Positions 33,801 to 41,496 are shown, numbered from the stretch's first letter. The stretch: DNA of 64,000 nt from SIG636 sp045537905 (GCA_045537905.1 JAZSQJ010000070.1:10360-74359); one strand, 5' to 3'. Notes: generated by a model not told the origin, from the letters alone. Numbers and translations are program-made.

Positions 33801-36170
33801 TGTATACATCTTTTCCATAACGTCTGCCAAGTTTTTATAGCACGCAAGACCTGTGGTATTATACAACGCATAGGCACTTGCAACAGTTCTCTTTATGTAG
33901 TTAAGGTTTACATAATTGGAGGTACCCGTAGTACCGTCTGCGTTTGTGTATGTCTGAGGAGACAAAGGCGTAGTATCCGTTGCAAGATTTGTAAAGGGCA
34001 TAAAGTTGCCGAAGGGATACATTATAAAGTTAGGCGTTATCTCCTCATCATAAAGCTTAAAGGTATTGGTTGCACTGTCCCACTGAGCGTGAGTCTCACG
34101 GGAGTCAAAATAATAAAGCTGTTTTTCAGGATCGTATTGGAAAAGGCCCGTTATGTTTTGACTGTTCTTTTGCTCAATATAGCTTAACCTCGTTTCTCTG
34201 CCGTTTTTGAACAAATACCCAAGGTCCGTACCGTTAATAAGGGCAGGCGAACCGTTTTTAAGCAAGGGATACATAGCGCCCTCGGTAGCCTTTATCGCTG
34301 CAAAACCGGGATAAAGCTTATTTATACCTTGAGGATTTCCTGCGCTACCGCAAACGTTAAACTGAGTCATATCAAAATCGGAAACGATAAGATCGCCAAA
34401 GCCGAAATCGTAGCGTTCATAGTTGAACTCACCGGGAGTTATCGGTGCGGGACGCTGGAAGCCGGGGCGAGGATAGGCGGTACCGGATGCCTGATCCTGC
34501 TGCCACAAGGTGTTAATATGTTCACCGGCTAAGGATCCACCGTAGTCGAACAAATTGATATCAATAAAACTCGTGGTATTCGGTGTGGTTATACCGCCGT
34601 GGATAAACTTGGAGTTGTCAATAATGCTCTCCTTGGCATAGGTACCAAACAGCAGATAACCAACGCCCTCGCTTACAGGTGTGGTAGCCGTGCTTTTCGT
34701 AGCACTTGCCCAGGTAGGAACAACGGTCGGTGTACCCGATGCGTTATAACTGATAACCGAGTCGCCCCTCTTTACGTCGGGATCAATAGTAACACCCATC
34801 GTCCTGCCGGAGGCATCGGTAAAGAGAGGATGAACCATCAGCAGGTAACCGTTTTCATCCGTATTTGCTATAGACCTTTTACTTGATCCGTCCTTATGCA
34901 CGGAATGAACGTAATGGATACCGGTGGTGTAGTTATACTCTATGCGATAGCAATACCAAGAGCTGTAATCCAATTGATTAATCCAGGTTTCACCGCTGCT
35001 TGCATACATAGCATCCAAAAACGCACCGACGGACTTACCCTTTATAACCATCCCGTAACGCCAGCCAACCCAAGCCAGCTCATTTACGTCATACATTGTG
35101 TATCTGCCCGTCTCGTCAACGGGTATAACATAGGTTGAAGGAACGGAAACGCCCGCCATAAGCTCGGTAAGCTTGGAGTAGTTTGTTACAAGATGACGAA
35201 GGTTTTCGGGTATCTCGTAATAAATAAGATCAGGAATCCTGTAGGCTTCCATTATTTCAACGAGACGCTTTTCAAAAGCATCCATATCGTCCTCAAGAAG
35301 TGCCATTTCTTCCCACGCCTCATCACATGTGGGAAGCTTATCTATAGCGTCTATAACGAAATCAATCCGTTCCAGCTCGTCAGCACTGACTGTCTTACGC
35401 TCAACCTGAGTTATAAGACCGTAACCCATAACGCTGTCATCTACGCTATAACTGATCTCAGCAACAGCGTTGTCAACGTCGCCCTCAATAACGGTAAAGC
35501 CGCTGTCTTCTACGGATTTTACAACAGCAACTGCATCTGCCTTGCCGTTTTTATCCTTATCAAAGAAAACAAGGTCGCCCTTACCGGGTGCGGCACCGTC
35601 ATACTCTGTATAAAGTCCGTCCTTTTCCCACTCAAGTCTCATTGCATCTACACCTGAGTTATAAGGAACCATAATCTCGGTTATATCAGAATAATAAAGG
35701 CAGAAGCTAGCAAACAAAGCAGACCAATCACCGTAGGGACTGCCGTGCCACGCACCGTAACGGTTATAGCCCTGACGGTTGCCCTCAGCGTCGAGTATAA
35801 AGTTAAGCTCACTTTCCGTGTAGCCAAGCTGAGTGGTTGCAATGGCAACGATATCATCCGCCAAAACCCCTGAAAGCTTTACGCCGGAAACAGAAGCGTC
35901 CCAATCCACCTGGGTCTCCAGATCCGCCTCCAGGTTTGAATAACAGCTTGCTATATGAGTGTGCTCCTCTTTCTCACAGCCTTCAGCAAGACAAGCCTCG
36001 TTATGGGTATGCTCATCCATACCGCAAAAAGCCTCGTCCGCCATAGTTATACCTATAAGCTTAAGCCACCAGAATACACCAAGTACAACGGTGATGGCAA
36101 GCATAAGCACCAAAAGCCTTTTAGTGCTTAAGACCTTGTTGCCGTTGTAATCGAAAGTCTTTAATCTCAT
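30807..36170 (-). CDS. Giant pilus-tip adhesin with degenerate CHAP-like, fibro-slime-like and discoidin-like domains
   Basis: 1,787 residues. Membrane/signal segment about 17-43, then two CGxxEHTH...C-type cysteine/histidine motifs (about 49-77). A CHAP-like domain (about 100-255) has GDWS (Ser150) where the Cys is expected and ADAVAVV (Ala213) where the His is expected, so it should be inactive. A large region (about 330-1000) ends in a fibro-slime-like block with TGDDDVWVYLDGVLFLDLSG near residue 885. A discoidin-like insert (about 1140-1325; GGFPDRIEVYVG) follows. Then come DUF7601/FctA-like pilin domains (about 1330-1740) with VNGNKTL and FSFENAL, suggesting isopeptide bonds. The sorting signal is LPSTNG, a helix and RYKRKNNRSN. 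Likely the adhesive tip (inference). Confidence 0.88.
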   Translation of the reverse strand: MRLKTFDYNGNKVLSTKRLLVLMLAITVVLGVFWWLKLIGITMADEAFCGMDEHTHNEACLAEGCEKEEHTHIASCYSNLEADLETQVDWDASVSGVKLSGVLADDIVAIATTQLGYTESELNFILDAEGNRQGYNRYGAWHGSPYGDWSALFASFCLYYSDITEIMVPYNSGVDAMRLEWEKDGLYTEYDGAAPGKGDLVFFDKDKNGKADAVAVVKSVEDSGFTVIEGDVDNAVAEISYSVDDSVMGYGLITQVERKTVSADELERIDFVIDAIDKLPTCDEAWEEMALLEDDMDAFEKRLVEIMEAYRIPDLIYYEIPENLRHLVTNYSKLTELMAGVSVPSTYVIPVDETGRYTMYDVNELAWVGWRYGMVIKGKSVGAFLDAMYASSGETWINQLDYSSWYCYRIEYNYTTGIHYVHSVHKDGSSKRSIANTDENGYLLMVHPLFTDASGRTMGVTIDPDVKRGDSVISYNASGTPTVVPTWASATKSTATTPVSEGVGYLLFGTYAKESIIDNSKFIHGGITTPNTTSFIDINLFDYGGSLAGEHINTLWQQDQASGTAYPRPGFQRPAPITPGEFNYERYDFGFGDLIVSDFDMTQFNVCGSAGNPQGINKLYPGFAAIKATEGAMYPLLKNGSPALINGTDLGYLFKNGRETRLSYIEQKNSQNITGLFQYDPEKQLYYFDSRETHAQWDSATNTFKLYDEEITPNFIMYPFGNFMPFTNLATDTTPLSPQTYTNADGTTGTSNYVNLNYIKRTVASAYALYNTTGLACYKNLADVMEKMYTNLTGTSSFLSGYESAGVLPYQLLKYYSDKVTSTTDASYQLYEKTVAKNGFDKLFSIDFDEESNFFFGMDIHFDFAQPKGGVVGADKDDMTFNFTGDDDVWVYLDGVLFLDLSGIHSHVGGTINFREGKVYYYKLLDFTGEIESTPYKVVTFAEILTAAGMSTNSLVNGTFAEDTVHSLDFYYMERGSGSSMCSINFNLTAMPKNSIEISKEVQAGTVVGDPYYLFQIVEHIDGVSDTDNNTVLIEPGTEYAVYDKATLQFIESRTVDANGIIRIKANEVAMGGVPLDKEFFVRELVDKKYASQYSAVTIEIAPNPPSSNVNEDIVVGGVHYYAIESDHIHANSGAEEAMHINVAASTNGGLYALGSQAVPNTSDYGEANGYTAHTIDHAGKLNDGVISTNGTSNVMEVTTSGFNPLSTGSFNIYFVLPEAAEVGEVNVYSTVRNRYYGGFPDRIEVYVGYAKSYTQCTLLGSVTKNQHVQIESTANVRKYAITGTPVIGNIVVVKVYVDSIVVGDNTVPGSGSGVVGLTEVQIFKRTIDERQTIQIVDVTNVVNENYYSSLEIHKELDDFNNAVRNFTFDLKFDGVPVPVGTPYELYNADGTLVSGMHTVTTAGKVTFSSDKYVKFNNILAETKIELNEVTSTTYKTAYSFSCANNNPGTYTAWDGSLSQTLSTNGGVVVGNAALSTKHVVTVTNSVDPIELSVNGNKTLLNSDGADHDYTVKLTQVSLVDGAYVPVDGGVVMSQTVMVNGTAAAPVSFTLSFNSSWDTSASAYFLINEEGADIYPGYDTDYYILKVDFSVDSSTGKTTATPTLLLNGTGSGVSTFSFENALVGVLSISKEVEGVENTTGSFEFTVRVMNGATPLTGTYSCTDTSGVITSVAFVDGAATISLAHGQTVQIQNLPIGAVWTVTETAAGGYQTAYKIADSEDRVNGLTASGEITNASGITFYNAGGYELPSTNGSLIRRLMPYIGIAVMLLAFGGACVLRYKRKNNRSN

Positions 36171-36191
36171 AATTACCTCTATATAACGTAT

Positions 36192-36791
36192 TTACCCTAG
36201 CCAATCAAATTTTGAAAAGGGCCATATTCTTAAAAATATCTTACCAATCAACTGCTCGTCCGTTATACAGCCTATTACGGTGCTGCGGCTGTCAATGGAG
36301 GTGTCTCTTTCATCACCCATCATAAAATACTGGCTTTCAGGCACCTGATACGGAAACTCCACGTCACACTCACCCAGAGACTTGTTAACTACGTAGGGCT
36401 CCTCTATCAGCTCAGAGTTAACGTAAACGTTACCCTCTGCATCTATATCAATAACGTCGCCCGGCGTGCCTATAATACGCTTGATAAGCACCTTATTCGA
36501 AAAGGAAAAGGCACACACGTCGCCAAGCTTTAAGCTTTTGGTTTTAACAAGGACAACCACTTCCCCCTCGTTAAGGGTTGGGGACATACTGTTGCCCGCA
36601 ATCTGTACCACGGGAAAAACCAAGGTGGCAATAAGCACCGCAACCGCCGCAACAACTATAAGTCCGTAGACCGTGCTCTTCAACACCCTCTTGTAGCGTT
36701 GCTTATATTTTTCCCTCTTAATTTCCTTTTCCAAAGCCGTTGCCGTTGGTAAGGAAACGTTTTCGATATTTTTATCCATTTTGTTCATCAC
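36192..36791 (-). CDS. lepB: Type I signal peptidase of the pilus operon
   Basis: About 199 residues. One N-terminal membrane helix (about 38-62), catalytic Ser in GNSMSPTLNEGE and catalytic Lys in VLIKRIIGTPGD, then the MMGDERDTSIDSR box. It removes signal peptides outside the membrane. Placed next to the adhesin gene, it is probably the dedicated processing peptidase for pilus proteins. The first of three close ATGs is at 36791; the third, at 36779, overlaps the upstream stop codon and is an alternative start. Confidence 0.92.
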   Translation of the reverse strand: MMNKMDKNIENVSLPTATALEKEIKREKYKQRYKRVLKSTVYGLIVVAAVAVLIATLVFPVVQIAGNSMSPTLNEGEVVVLVKTKSLKLGDVCAFSFSNKVLIKRIIGTPGDVIDIDAEGNVYVNSELIEEPYVVNKSLGECDVEFPYQVPESQYFMMGDERDTSIDSRSTVIGCITDEQLIGKIFLRIWPFSKFDWLG

Positions 36792-37086
36792 TCGTTTGAT
36801 CGGCAGTCTGCATAGCGGTGCCTGCCTTTTCTTCCAAAAATTTATTAATACGCATTATGTTCTGGAGATATTGAGCCGCTGCAGCATCAACCGCCTCAAA
36901 GACGCCGTTTATTTTTAACGCCGCCTCTGCCATCGTGCCTGCTTCCGTCTCCAAAAGCTCTCGCCTCTTTAGCATTTTGTTTGCCTCGGCAAGCTCTGCT
37001 TCCAATCTGTCTGCACGGGAGGTTTGCACCAGCAATAATTCCAACAATTGTTTTCTGTTTAGCTTCTTAAGCTCTTTTTCTGTCAA
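36772..37086 (-). CDS. Small coiled-coil protein, first gene of the pilus operon
   Basis: About 104 residues. Highly charged and helical: LTEKELKKLNRKQLLELLLV followed by heptad-like RADRLEAELAEANKMLKRRE, then a helix with VFEAVDAAAAQYLQNIM. No membrane segment. The start is taken as TTG at 37086, just after an AAGGGGGAGG stretch; an upstream TTG at 37104 precedes that site and is less likely. It overlaps the signal peptidase gene by 20 bases. I do not recognise a function; the position suggests a role in pilus expression or secretion. Confidence 0.65.
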   Translation of the reverse strand: MTEKELKKLNRKQLLELLLVQTSRADRLEAELAEANKMLKRRELLETEAGTMAEAALKINGVFEAVDAAAAQYLQNIMRINKFLEEKAGTAMQTADQTSDEQNG

Positions 37087-37137
37087 CAAGCCTCCCCCTT
37101 TCAAACGATATTTAGTCCAAATATTACTCCTGCTACT

Positions 37138-37166
37138 AGTATAGCACTTTTCCTAGCATAAATCAA
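37138..37166 (-). promoter_or_regulatory. Promoter of the pilus operon
   Basis: Minus-strand TTGATT (37166-37161), 17-base spacer, TATACT (37143-37138). Confidence 0.65.
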
Positions 37167-37175
37167 TAGTAATAT

Positions 37176-37190
37176 GACATTTTTAATGTC
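37176..37190. promoter_or_regulatory. Palindrome upstream of the pilus promoter, candidate operator
   Basis: GACATT-TTT-AATGTC, a perfect 6-base inverted repeat ten bases upstream of the -35 box in an A/T-rich tract. Consistent with an activator site; no regulator is assigned. Confidence 0.4.
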
Positions 37191-37204
37191 TTTTTAATAA
37201 TTTC

Positions 37205-37243
37205 ATTAAAAACGACAAAAGAGGCCAGGCGGCCCCTCTTGTC
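37205..37243 (-). terminator. Terminator after the spore protein gene
   Basis: Minus-strand stem GACAAGAGGGGCC / GGCCTCTTTTGTC with a GCCT loop, followed by GTTTTTAA. It separates the spore protein gene from the pilus promoter. Confidence 0.75.
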
Positions 37244-37370
37244 TCTTTCCGTATGCGTTTTTTGCCTTAAGAAGCATATAATACGCTGCGTCGTATATTG
37301 CCTCAACATTAAGCGCTACGGCAATTTCTCTTATAAAATCTCTAAGCTTAAGTTTAGCTCCGTAGTTATT
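37206..37370 (-). other. Open frame without start codon, possible gene remnant
   Basis: Between the spore protein gene and the terminator the minus strand stays open for 54 codons. It encodes a protein-like stretch including KLRDFIREIAVALNVEAIYD and AAYYMLLKAKNAYGKR. There is no ATG, GTG or TTG at its beginning, and the terminator stem forms its last codons. It may be the 3' remnant of a lost gene, or chance. Confidence 0.2.
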
Positions 37371-37551
37371 TCATAGAGTTTTCGGCGTTCTGGATCATCT
37401 TCTTAACCATCTGACCGCCGATGCTGCCTGCCTGCTTTGCAGTAAGGTCGCCGTTGTAGCCCTGCTTGAGGTTTACGCCTACGTCGCTTGCAGCTTCCAT
37501 CTTGAACTTATCCATAGCTTCTCTTGCTTCGGGAACTAAAGTCTTCTTCAT
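37366..37551 (-). CDS. Small acid-soluble spore protein, alpha/beta type
   Basis: 61 residues. It has the conserved core EAREAMDKFKMEAASDVGVN, LKQGYNGDLTAKQAGSIGGQ and MVKKMI. These proteins coat spore DNA and are cut by the GPR protease at germination. TAAGGAG precedes the ATG. A sigma-G-type promoter lies upstream. This is direct evidence that the organism forms endospores. Confidence 0.96.
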   Translation of the reverse strand: MKKTLVPEAREAMDKFKMEAASDVGVNLKQGYNGDLTAKQAGSIGGQMVKKMIQNAENSMK

Positions 37552-37609
37552 AATTATTCTCCTTAAACTGTTTGTGTTGTTATATCGTCAGAGGCTTTTG
37601 CCTCGTTGG

Positions 37610-37638
37610 TATTATGTGATTTAACCGCAAAAATATAC
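37610..37638 (-). promoter_or_regulatory. Sigma-G-type promoter of the spore protein gene
   Basis: Minus-strand GTATA (37638-37634), 17-base spacer, CATAATA (37616-37610). Both match the forespore sigma-G consensus as I know it from Bacillus. A small GAGGC-TTTT-GCCTC hairpin follows in the leader (37591-37604). Confidence 0.65.
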
Positions 37639-37673
37639 TGGTAATTAATGGAAATTACGTTAATCATTAATAC

Positions 37674-37702
37674 TTGACCCTTTGTATATATTGTGTTAAA
37701 AT
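37674..37702 (+). promoter_or_regulatory. Promoter of the aldose epimerase-like gene
   Basis: TTGACC (37674-37679), 17-base spacer, TAAAAT (37697-37702). Confidence 0.6.
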
Positions 37703-37731
37703 GTTTAGAAACATCAGAAAGGATCAGAGCT

Positions 37732-38583
37732 ATGATTGTAAAAATAAACGACGGCAAGCTTTTTGTGGAAATAGAAACAAAGGGTGCGGAGCTTATGCGG
37801 ATAGCTGACGAAAAGGGTACGGACTTTTTGTGGAACGGCGACAGCAGGTTTTGGGGCAGAAGGGCACCCGTGCTTTTCCCTATCTGCGGCGGAATGAAGG
37901 ACGACAGCTATCTTCTCGGCGGAAAGAGATACCCTATGACCAAGCACGGCTTTTGCAGAGATGCGGAGTTTACTTTGGGTGAACACAACGGTAACACAGC
38001 AGTGTTTTATATTGAGGACAACGGGGAAAGATTTAAGCTGTTTCCTTTCCGTTTCAGGTTTTCTGTAAAATACACGGTAAAGGACGGCACGCTGTACGTA
38101 GGCTATATCGTTGAAAACAAGGACGAAAAGGATATGTATTTCTCCGTAGGCTCCCACGAAGCCTACGCCTGCCCCGAGGGGATAGAGGACTACAGGGTAA
38201 GGTTTGAAAGGGAAGAAAGGCTGGAAAGCCTTGTTATAGAAAACAACCTTATCCAACCCCACACCGTAACAGTAGCTGAAAAGACCGACGTTTTACCATT
38301 GAAATACGATTACTTTGCAGTAGACGCCTTGTGTTTCCGTAACCTTAGCTCTAAAAAGCTATGGCTGGAGGGCAAGGGTCGCAGTATAGAAATAAGCTGG
38401 GATGATTTTGAGTTTGTGTTGCTTTGGACAAAGCCTTCCGCTCCCTTCCTTTGCGTGGAGCTTAATTGCGGTACCGACGATTTTGTAGGTGCAAGTGGCG
38501 ATATAGAGACGAAAGAAGGCATTATCCGTCTTGAAGCGGGCGGAGTGTTTGAACGCACCCACGGTATGAAGTTTTTTGCATAA
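37732..38583 (+). CDS. Aldose 1-epimerase family protein (LacX-like)
   Basis: 283 residues. A galactose-mutarotase-like beta-sandwich with APVLFPICGG, MTKHGFCRDAEF and SVGSHEAYACP carrying the expected His positions, and CVELNCGTDDFVG with a Glu near the C-terminus. Such proteins interconvert sugar anomers or hexose-phosphate anomers in the cytoplasm. The ATG at 37732 follows AAAGGATC by 8 bases. It is monocistronic with its own promoter. Specific substrate unknown. Confidence 0.85.
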   Translation: MIVKINDGKLFVEIETKGAELMRIADEKGTDFLWNGDSRFWGRRAPVLFPICGGMKDDSYLLGGKRYPMTKHGFCRDAEFTLGEHNGNTAVFYIEDNGERFKLFPFRFRFSVKYTVKDGTLYVGYIVENKDEKDMYFSVGSHEAYACPEGIEDYRVRFEREERLESLVIENNLIQPHTVTVAEKTDVLPLKYDYFAVDALCFRNLSSKKLWLEGKGRSIEISWDDFEFVLLWTKPSAPFLCVELNCGTDDFVGASGDIETKEGIIRLEAGGVFERTHGMKFFA

Positions 38584-38641
38584 TAATAAACCGTATTCCT
38601 TATGTTTTATCTTTATTTTGGGTGCAATTCTTTTGTGCTGC

Positions 38642-38660
38642 GTTTAGGACCGTCGAGGAC
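38642..38660 (-). repeat. Interspersed palindromic repeat, fragment left of the IS
   Basis: GTTTAGGACCGTCGAGGAC, the outer end of the repeat that continues at 39960. The last six bases (38655-38660, GAGGAC) are the target duplication. Confidence 0.85.
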
Positions 38661-38761
38661 TGTATAGTATGGTAGGATTGTTTACAGAATGTACGGGAGG
38701 ATTGTTTACAGTTTTATGATAAAATAGAAGGCAATAAAATACAAAAAAAGGAAGTGTTTTA

Positions 38762-39910
38762 ATGCCGTGGGAGAATAAAACTGTGGAAAAATTAAGGAAA
38801 GAATTCATTCAAAAAGCAATCCAAAAAGAAACGAGCATAAGTGCTTTATGCAGGGAATACGGAATAAGCAGACCTACCGGGTACAAGTGGATAGAGCGTT
38901 TCAAAAGTGGCGAGGGTCTCAGCGACAAATCTCATGAAGCGCTGTTTAAGCCGAGAAAAACGCCCATAGAAAAAGAAGAACTAATCGTATATACCAGACT
39001 GGAGCATCCCACTTGGGGACCCAGGAAGCTCAAACGGTTTCTGTATAACAAGGGATATGACAACCTTCCTGCTACCAGTACCATAGCAGATATTTTAAGA
39101 CGCAACGATTTCATATCCCTCGAAGCCTCTGAGGCTCACACTCCGTGGAAAAGGTTTCAAAAGGATACCCCTAACGATATGTGGCAAATGGATTTCAAAG
39201 GGAATTTCGGTTTGCTTGACGGAACAAGGTGTTTTCCTCTTACCATCTTAGACGATTATTCTCGCTATTCACTTTGTGTAAACGCAATGAGTAATGAGCA
39301 GTGGATACCAACAAAAGCCTGCTTAGAAGGCGTTTTTAGAGAATACGGGCTGCCTTTTTCCATGCTATGCGATAACGGAAACCCTTGGGGTAGTAACTGT
39401 GTAGGCTACACCTTGTTCGATGTATGGATGATGCAACTCGACGTGCTGCCAATTCACGGAAGAAGATTGCATCCTCAAACGCAAGGCAAGGAAGAACGGT
39501 TTCACAGGACGCTAAAGGAAGACGTACTCAAAAGAACGGTGTTAAGGGATATGAAACACGCCCAACAGGAATTTGACAGGTTTAGATATTGCTACAACCA
39601 TGAAAGACCCCACGAAGCTCTGAATTTAGATGTACCCGCTAAACATTACAAAGCCAGTAAACGCCCATACATAAAAACCCCTAAAGAGCCGGAGTATGAT
39701 AGCGGGAAGCAATTAAGAAAAGTAAATTACAAGGGCTATATATCTATCAATTGCTACAGGTATTATTTAGGTGAAAGCTTTATAGATAAGTATCTGGAAA
39801 TTGTTTCGGAGGATGAGAAAAACCTCAATCTTTGCTATGGCAAATTTGCCATAGCAAAGATTGATACAGAACAGAAGCTAATTGTTTCTAAAAAGATTTA
39901 CCGTAGGTAA
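38762..39910 (+). CDS. IS481-family transposase
   Basis: 382 residues. An N-terminal helix-turn-helix, EFIQKAIQKETSISALCREY and GISRPTGYKWIERF, is followed by an integrase-core DDE domain. DMWQMDFKG holds the first Asp, FSMLCDNGNPWG the second, and GKEERFHRTLKEDV the Glu. AAGGAAG precedes the ATG. The last 30 codons include a 38-bp perfect palindrome. The protein is complete, so transposition competence is likely. Confidence 0.95.
   Translation: MPWENKTVEKLRKEFIQKAIQKETSISALCREYGISRPTGYKWIERFKSGEGLSDKSHEALFKPRKTPIEKEELIVYTRLEHPTWGPRKLKRFLYNKGYDNLPATSTIADILRRNDFISLEASEAHTPWKRFQKDTPNDMWQMDFKGNFGLLDGTRCFPLTILDDYSRYSLCVNAMSNEQWIPTKACLEGVFREYGLPFSMLCDNGNPWGSNCVGYTLFDVWMMQLDVLPIHGRRLHPQTQGKEERFHRTLKEDVLKRTVLRDMKHAQQEFDRFRYCYNHERPHEALNLDVPAKHYKASKRPYIKTPKEPEYDSGKQLRKVNYKGYISINCYRYYLGESFIDKYLEIVSEDEKNLNLCYGKFAIAKIDTEQKLIVSKKIYRR
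39826..39863. repeat. 38-bp perfect palindrome inside the transposase 3' end
   Basis: Arms CAATCTTTGCTATGGCAAA and its exact complement with no loop, centred at 39844/39845. It lies within the coding frame (NLCYGKFAIAK region). Confidence 0.9.
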
Positions 39911-39959
39911 ATGTGTAAACAATCCTCCCGAACAAAGTGTAAACAATCCGTACTTGACA

Positions 39960-40022
39960 GAGGACGCCGGTCCCTACAAGGTGCTACCCCTTACGCCCCA
40001 TAAAAACCGTAACGCCGTCCTT
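39960..40022 (-). repeat. Interspersed palindromic repeat, main part right of the IS
   Basis: On the minus strand it reads GGACGGCGTTACGGTTTTTA through GTAGCACCTTGTAGGG and CCGGCGTCCTC. It matches the repeat at 63721-63794 apart from about one base, joined across the IS. The rest of the stretch to the next gene (40023-40148) shows nothing I recognise. Confidence 0.88.
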
Positions 40023-40148
40023 AGCTGTACCACGGTGCTATTCGCCACGCCATATTATAACCCATTACGGCGTGCAAAGCGTCACGCTCCCATCATAACC
40101 CCAAGGCGGTGTGCAAAGGGGCAATTAAATAATCACCTGAGGCAAAAG

Positions 40149-40183
40149 GGCAGGCTGTAAAACCCACGGTTTTACAGCCTGCC
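40149..40183. terminator. Terminator hairpin after the esterase gene
   Basis: A perfect 16-base stem GGCAGGCTGTAAAACC with a 3-base CAC loop. It closes the long minus-strand gene run; on that strand it is followed by CTTTTG. Confidence 0.8.
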
Positions 40184-40195
40184 TTACGCTTTTAT

Positions 40196-41461
40196 TTACT
40201 TCTTCTTTTTCTTACCGATAAGGATTGCCGTTATTGCGGCGCCGACGGCAAGGGCTCCGCCGAGGATGCCCAGAAGGGCACCTGTAGAGAGACCCTTTTT
40301 CTCTGTCTTTTGGGTGCTCTCGTCCCGGGAGGACTCCTCTATCTGCTTATCAAAAACAACCTTTACGCTGTAGTTTTTGCTTATCTCTGCCAGCTCGATA
40401 TAAGCGACGCCTTCCTGGGGCACCACCGGTGCAACCTCGGTACCGTCAATGTAAACCTTGCCGTAGGTGTAGCCCTCGTCGGGAGTAAGCTCAACCCTTA
40501 CGGTCTCGCCGCCCTTTACGTTGCTTACGCTCTTGCTTACCTCGCCCTCGCCCTCTACCTCGGTGGTAACGGAGTATCTAAGGTTTTCAAAGAGCCACTG
40601 GAGGAGATAGGGGTCCTTAACGTCGGTCATTGCAGGGGTCCATACGTTATGGGTAACGCCTGCCATCTCGGTATACTTATAGTCGGTGGCGCCGGCCTTT
40701 TTAAGAGCCTCGTCCATATCACGGCTGCCCTGAACGGGTACTGCCGTGTCCTTATCGCCGTGGAACGCCCATATACGCTTGTCCTTGATACCCTCGGCGT
40801 AAGCGGGGTCACCGCCGCCGCACATAGGGATAAGGCCCCCAACTATCTCGGGGTGACGGAGTGCCAGGTCCCAGGCACCGTAGCCGCCCATGGAGATACC
40901 GCCCACAACGGTGTTCTCTACGGTAATGCCCTCCTTGGACTGCAAATCCGTTACCAGCTCGTAAACAAGCTGCTGGGGCTTGCTGATGGGAATAGAGTCT
41001 ATACTGTAGCTGCAGGAGCTGTAGTTTGTGTCAACCCACTGGGCACCCTCGGGGCACTGGGGAGCCACAACGATAAAGGGGTAATCTGCAAACAGAGTGT
41101 CACCCAGGTCGGAAACCATATAGTTTACCATAGTGGTCTGGTCCTTTATTTGCTGTTCGTTATTGTCGCCCTTACCGCCGCTGCCGTGGAGGAACACCAA
41201 CAGTATAGCAGGGGTGTCCTTATCCTTCTTAAGGTAGGAGGGAGACTTGTAGATACGGTACTTAAGAGTGCCGTCGCTGCCTGTAAACTCAGCCGCCTCC
41301 ATCTTTTCAAGAATAGCGGCTGCGGAAATGTTTCTGGGGTCGTCCTCCTCAAAGGCGCCGTAATCAATAGTCTTGCCCGCCGCAAGAGCAGGAATAGAAA
41401 ACACGCTCAGCGCCATACCTGCGATAGCGGTTACTGCCAAAAGCTTTACTAAACCTTTCAT
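40196..41461 (-). CDS. Secreted, membrane-anchored alpha/beta-hydrolase (esterase-like)
   Basis: 421 residues from the ATG at 41461, which follows AAAAGGAG. Signal peptide about 1-28. The hydrolase domain (about 45-300) has VFLHGSGGKGDNNE (oxyanion region), nucleophile S190 in GGISMGGYGAW, D238 in HGDKDTAVPV and H271 in AGVTHNVW: a complete triad resembling CE1-type esterases. A beta domain (about 305-385) carries SVSNVKGGETVRVELTPDEG. The C-terminus has a membrane helix (about 393-414) and an all-Lys tail. It should act on the outer face of the membrane on an ester substrate, perhaps a plant or host glycan ester (inference). It is last in the operon run. Confidence 0.85.
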   Translation of the reverse strand: MKGLVKLLAVTAIAGMALSVFSIPALAAGKTIDYGAFEEDDPRNISAAAILEKMEAAEFTGSDGTLKYRIYKSPSYLKKDKDTPAILLVFLHGSGGKGDNNEQQIKDQTTMVNYMVSDLGDTLFADYPFIVVAPQCPEGAQWVDTNYSSCSYSIDSIPISKPQQLVYELVTDLQSKEGITVENTVVGGISMGGYGAWDLALRHPEIVGGLIPMCGGGDPAYAEGIKDKRIWAFHGDKDTAVPVQGSRDMDEALKKAGATDYKYTEMAGVTHNVWTPAMTDVKDPYLLQWLFENLRYSVTTEVEGEGEVSKSVSNVKGGETVRVELTPDEGYTYGKVYIDGTEVAPVVPQEGVAYIELAEISKNYSVKVVFDKQIEESSRDESTQKTEKKGLSTGALLGILGGALAVGAAITAILIGKKKKK

Positions 41462-41496
41462 AGTACAAACTCCTTTTATTTTTTGTTTATAGCTTA

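Larger units (their letters stand above)
38661..39959 (+). mobile_element. IS481-family insertion sequence, 1,299 bp, with 6-bp target duplication
   Basis: The ends are TGTATAGTATGG (left) and TGTCAAGTACGG (right, inverted). Each end holds two copies of GGATTGTTTACA, 24 bases apart (38675-38686, 38699-38710; inverted at 39914-39925, 39938-39949), probably transposase binding sites. GAGGAC flanks both sides (38655-38660 and 39960-39965). The uninterrupted target is seen at 63912-63944, which confirms both the boundaries and the duplication. It carries one intact transposase gene, so it may still be active. Confidence 0.92.

Noticed and set aside
38661..39959. IS481 element as carrier of passenger genes
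   Set aside because: The ends and target duplication enclose only the transposase gene; neighbouring genes lie outside.
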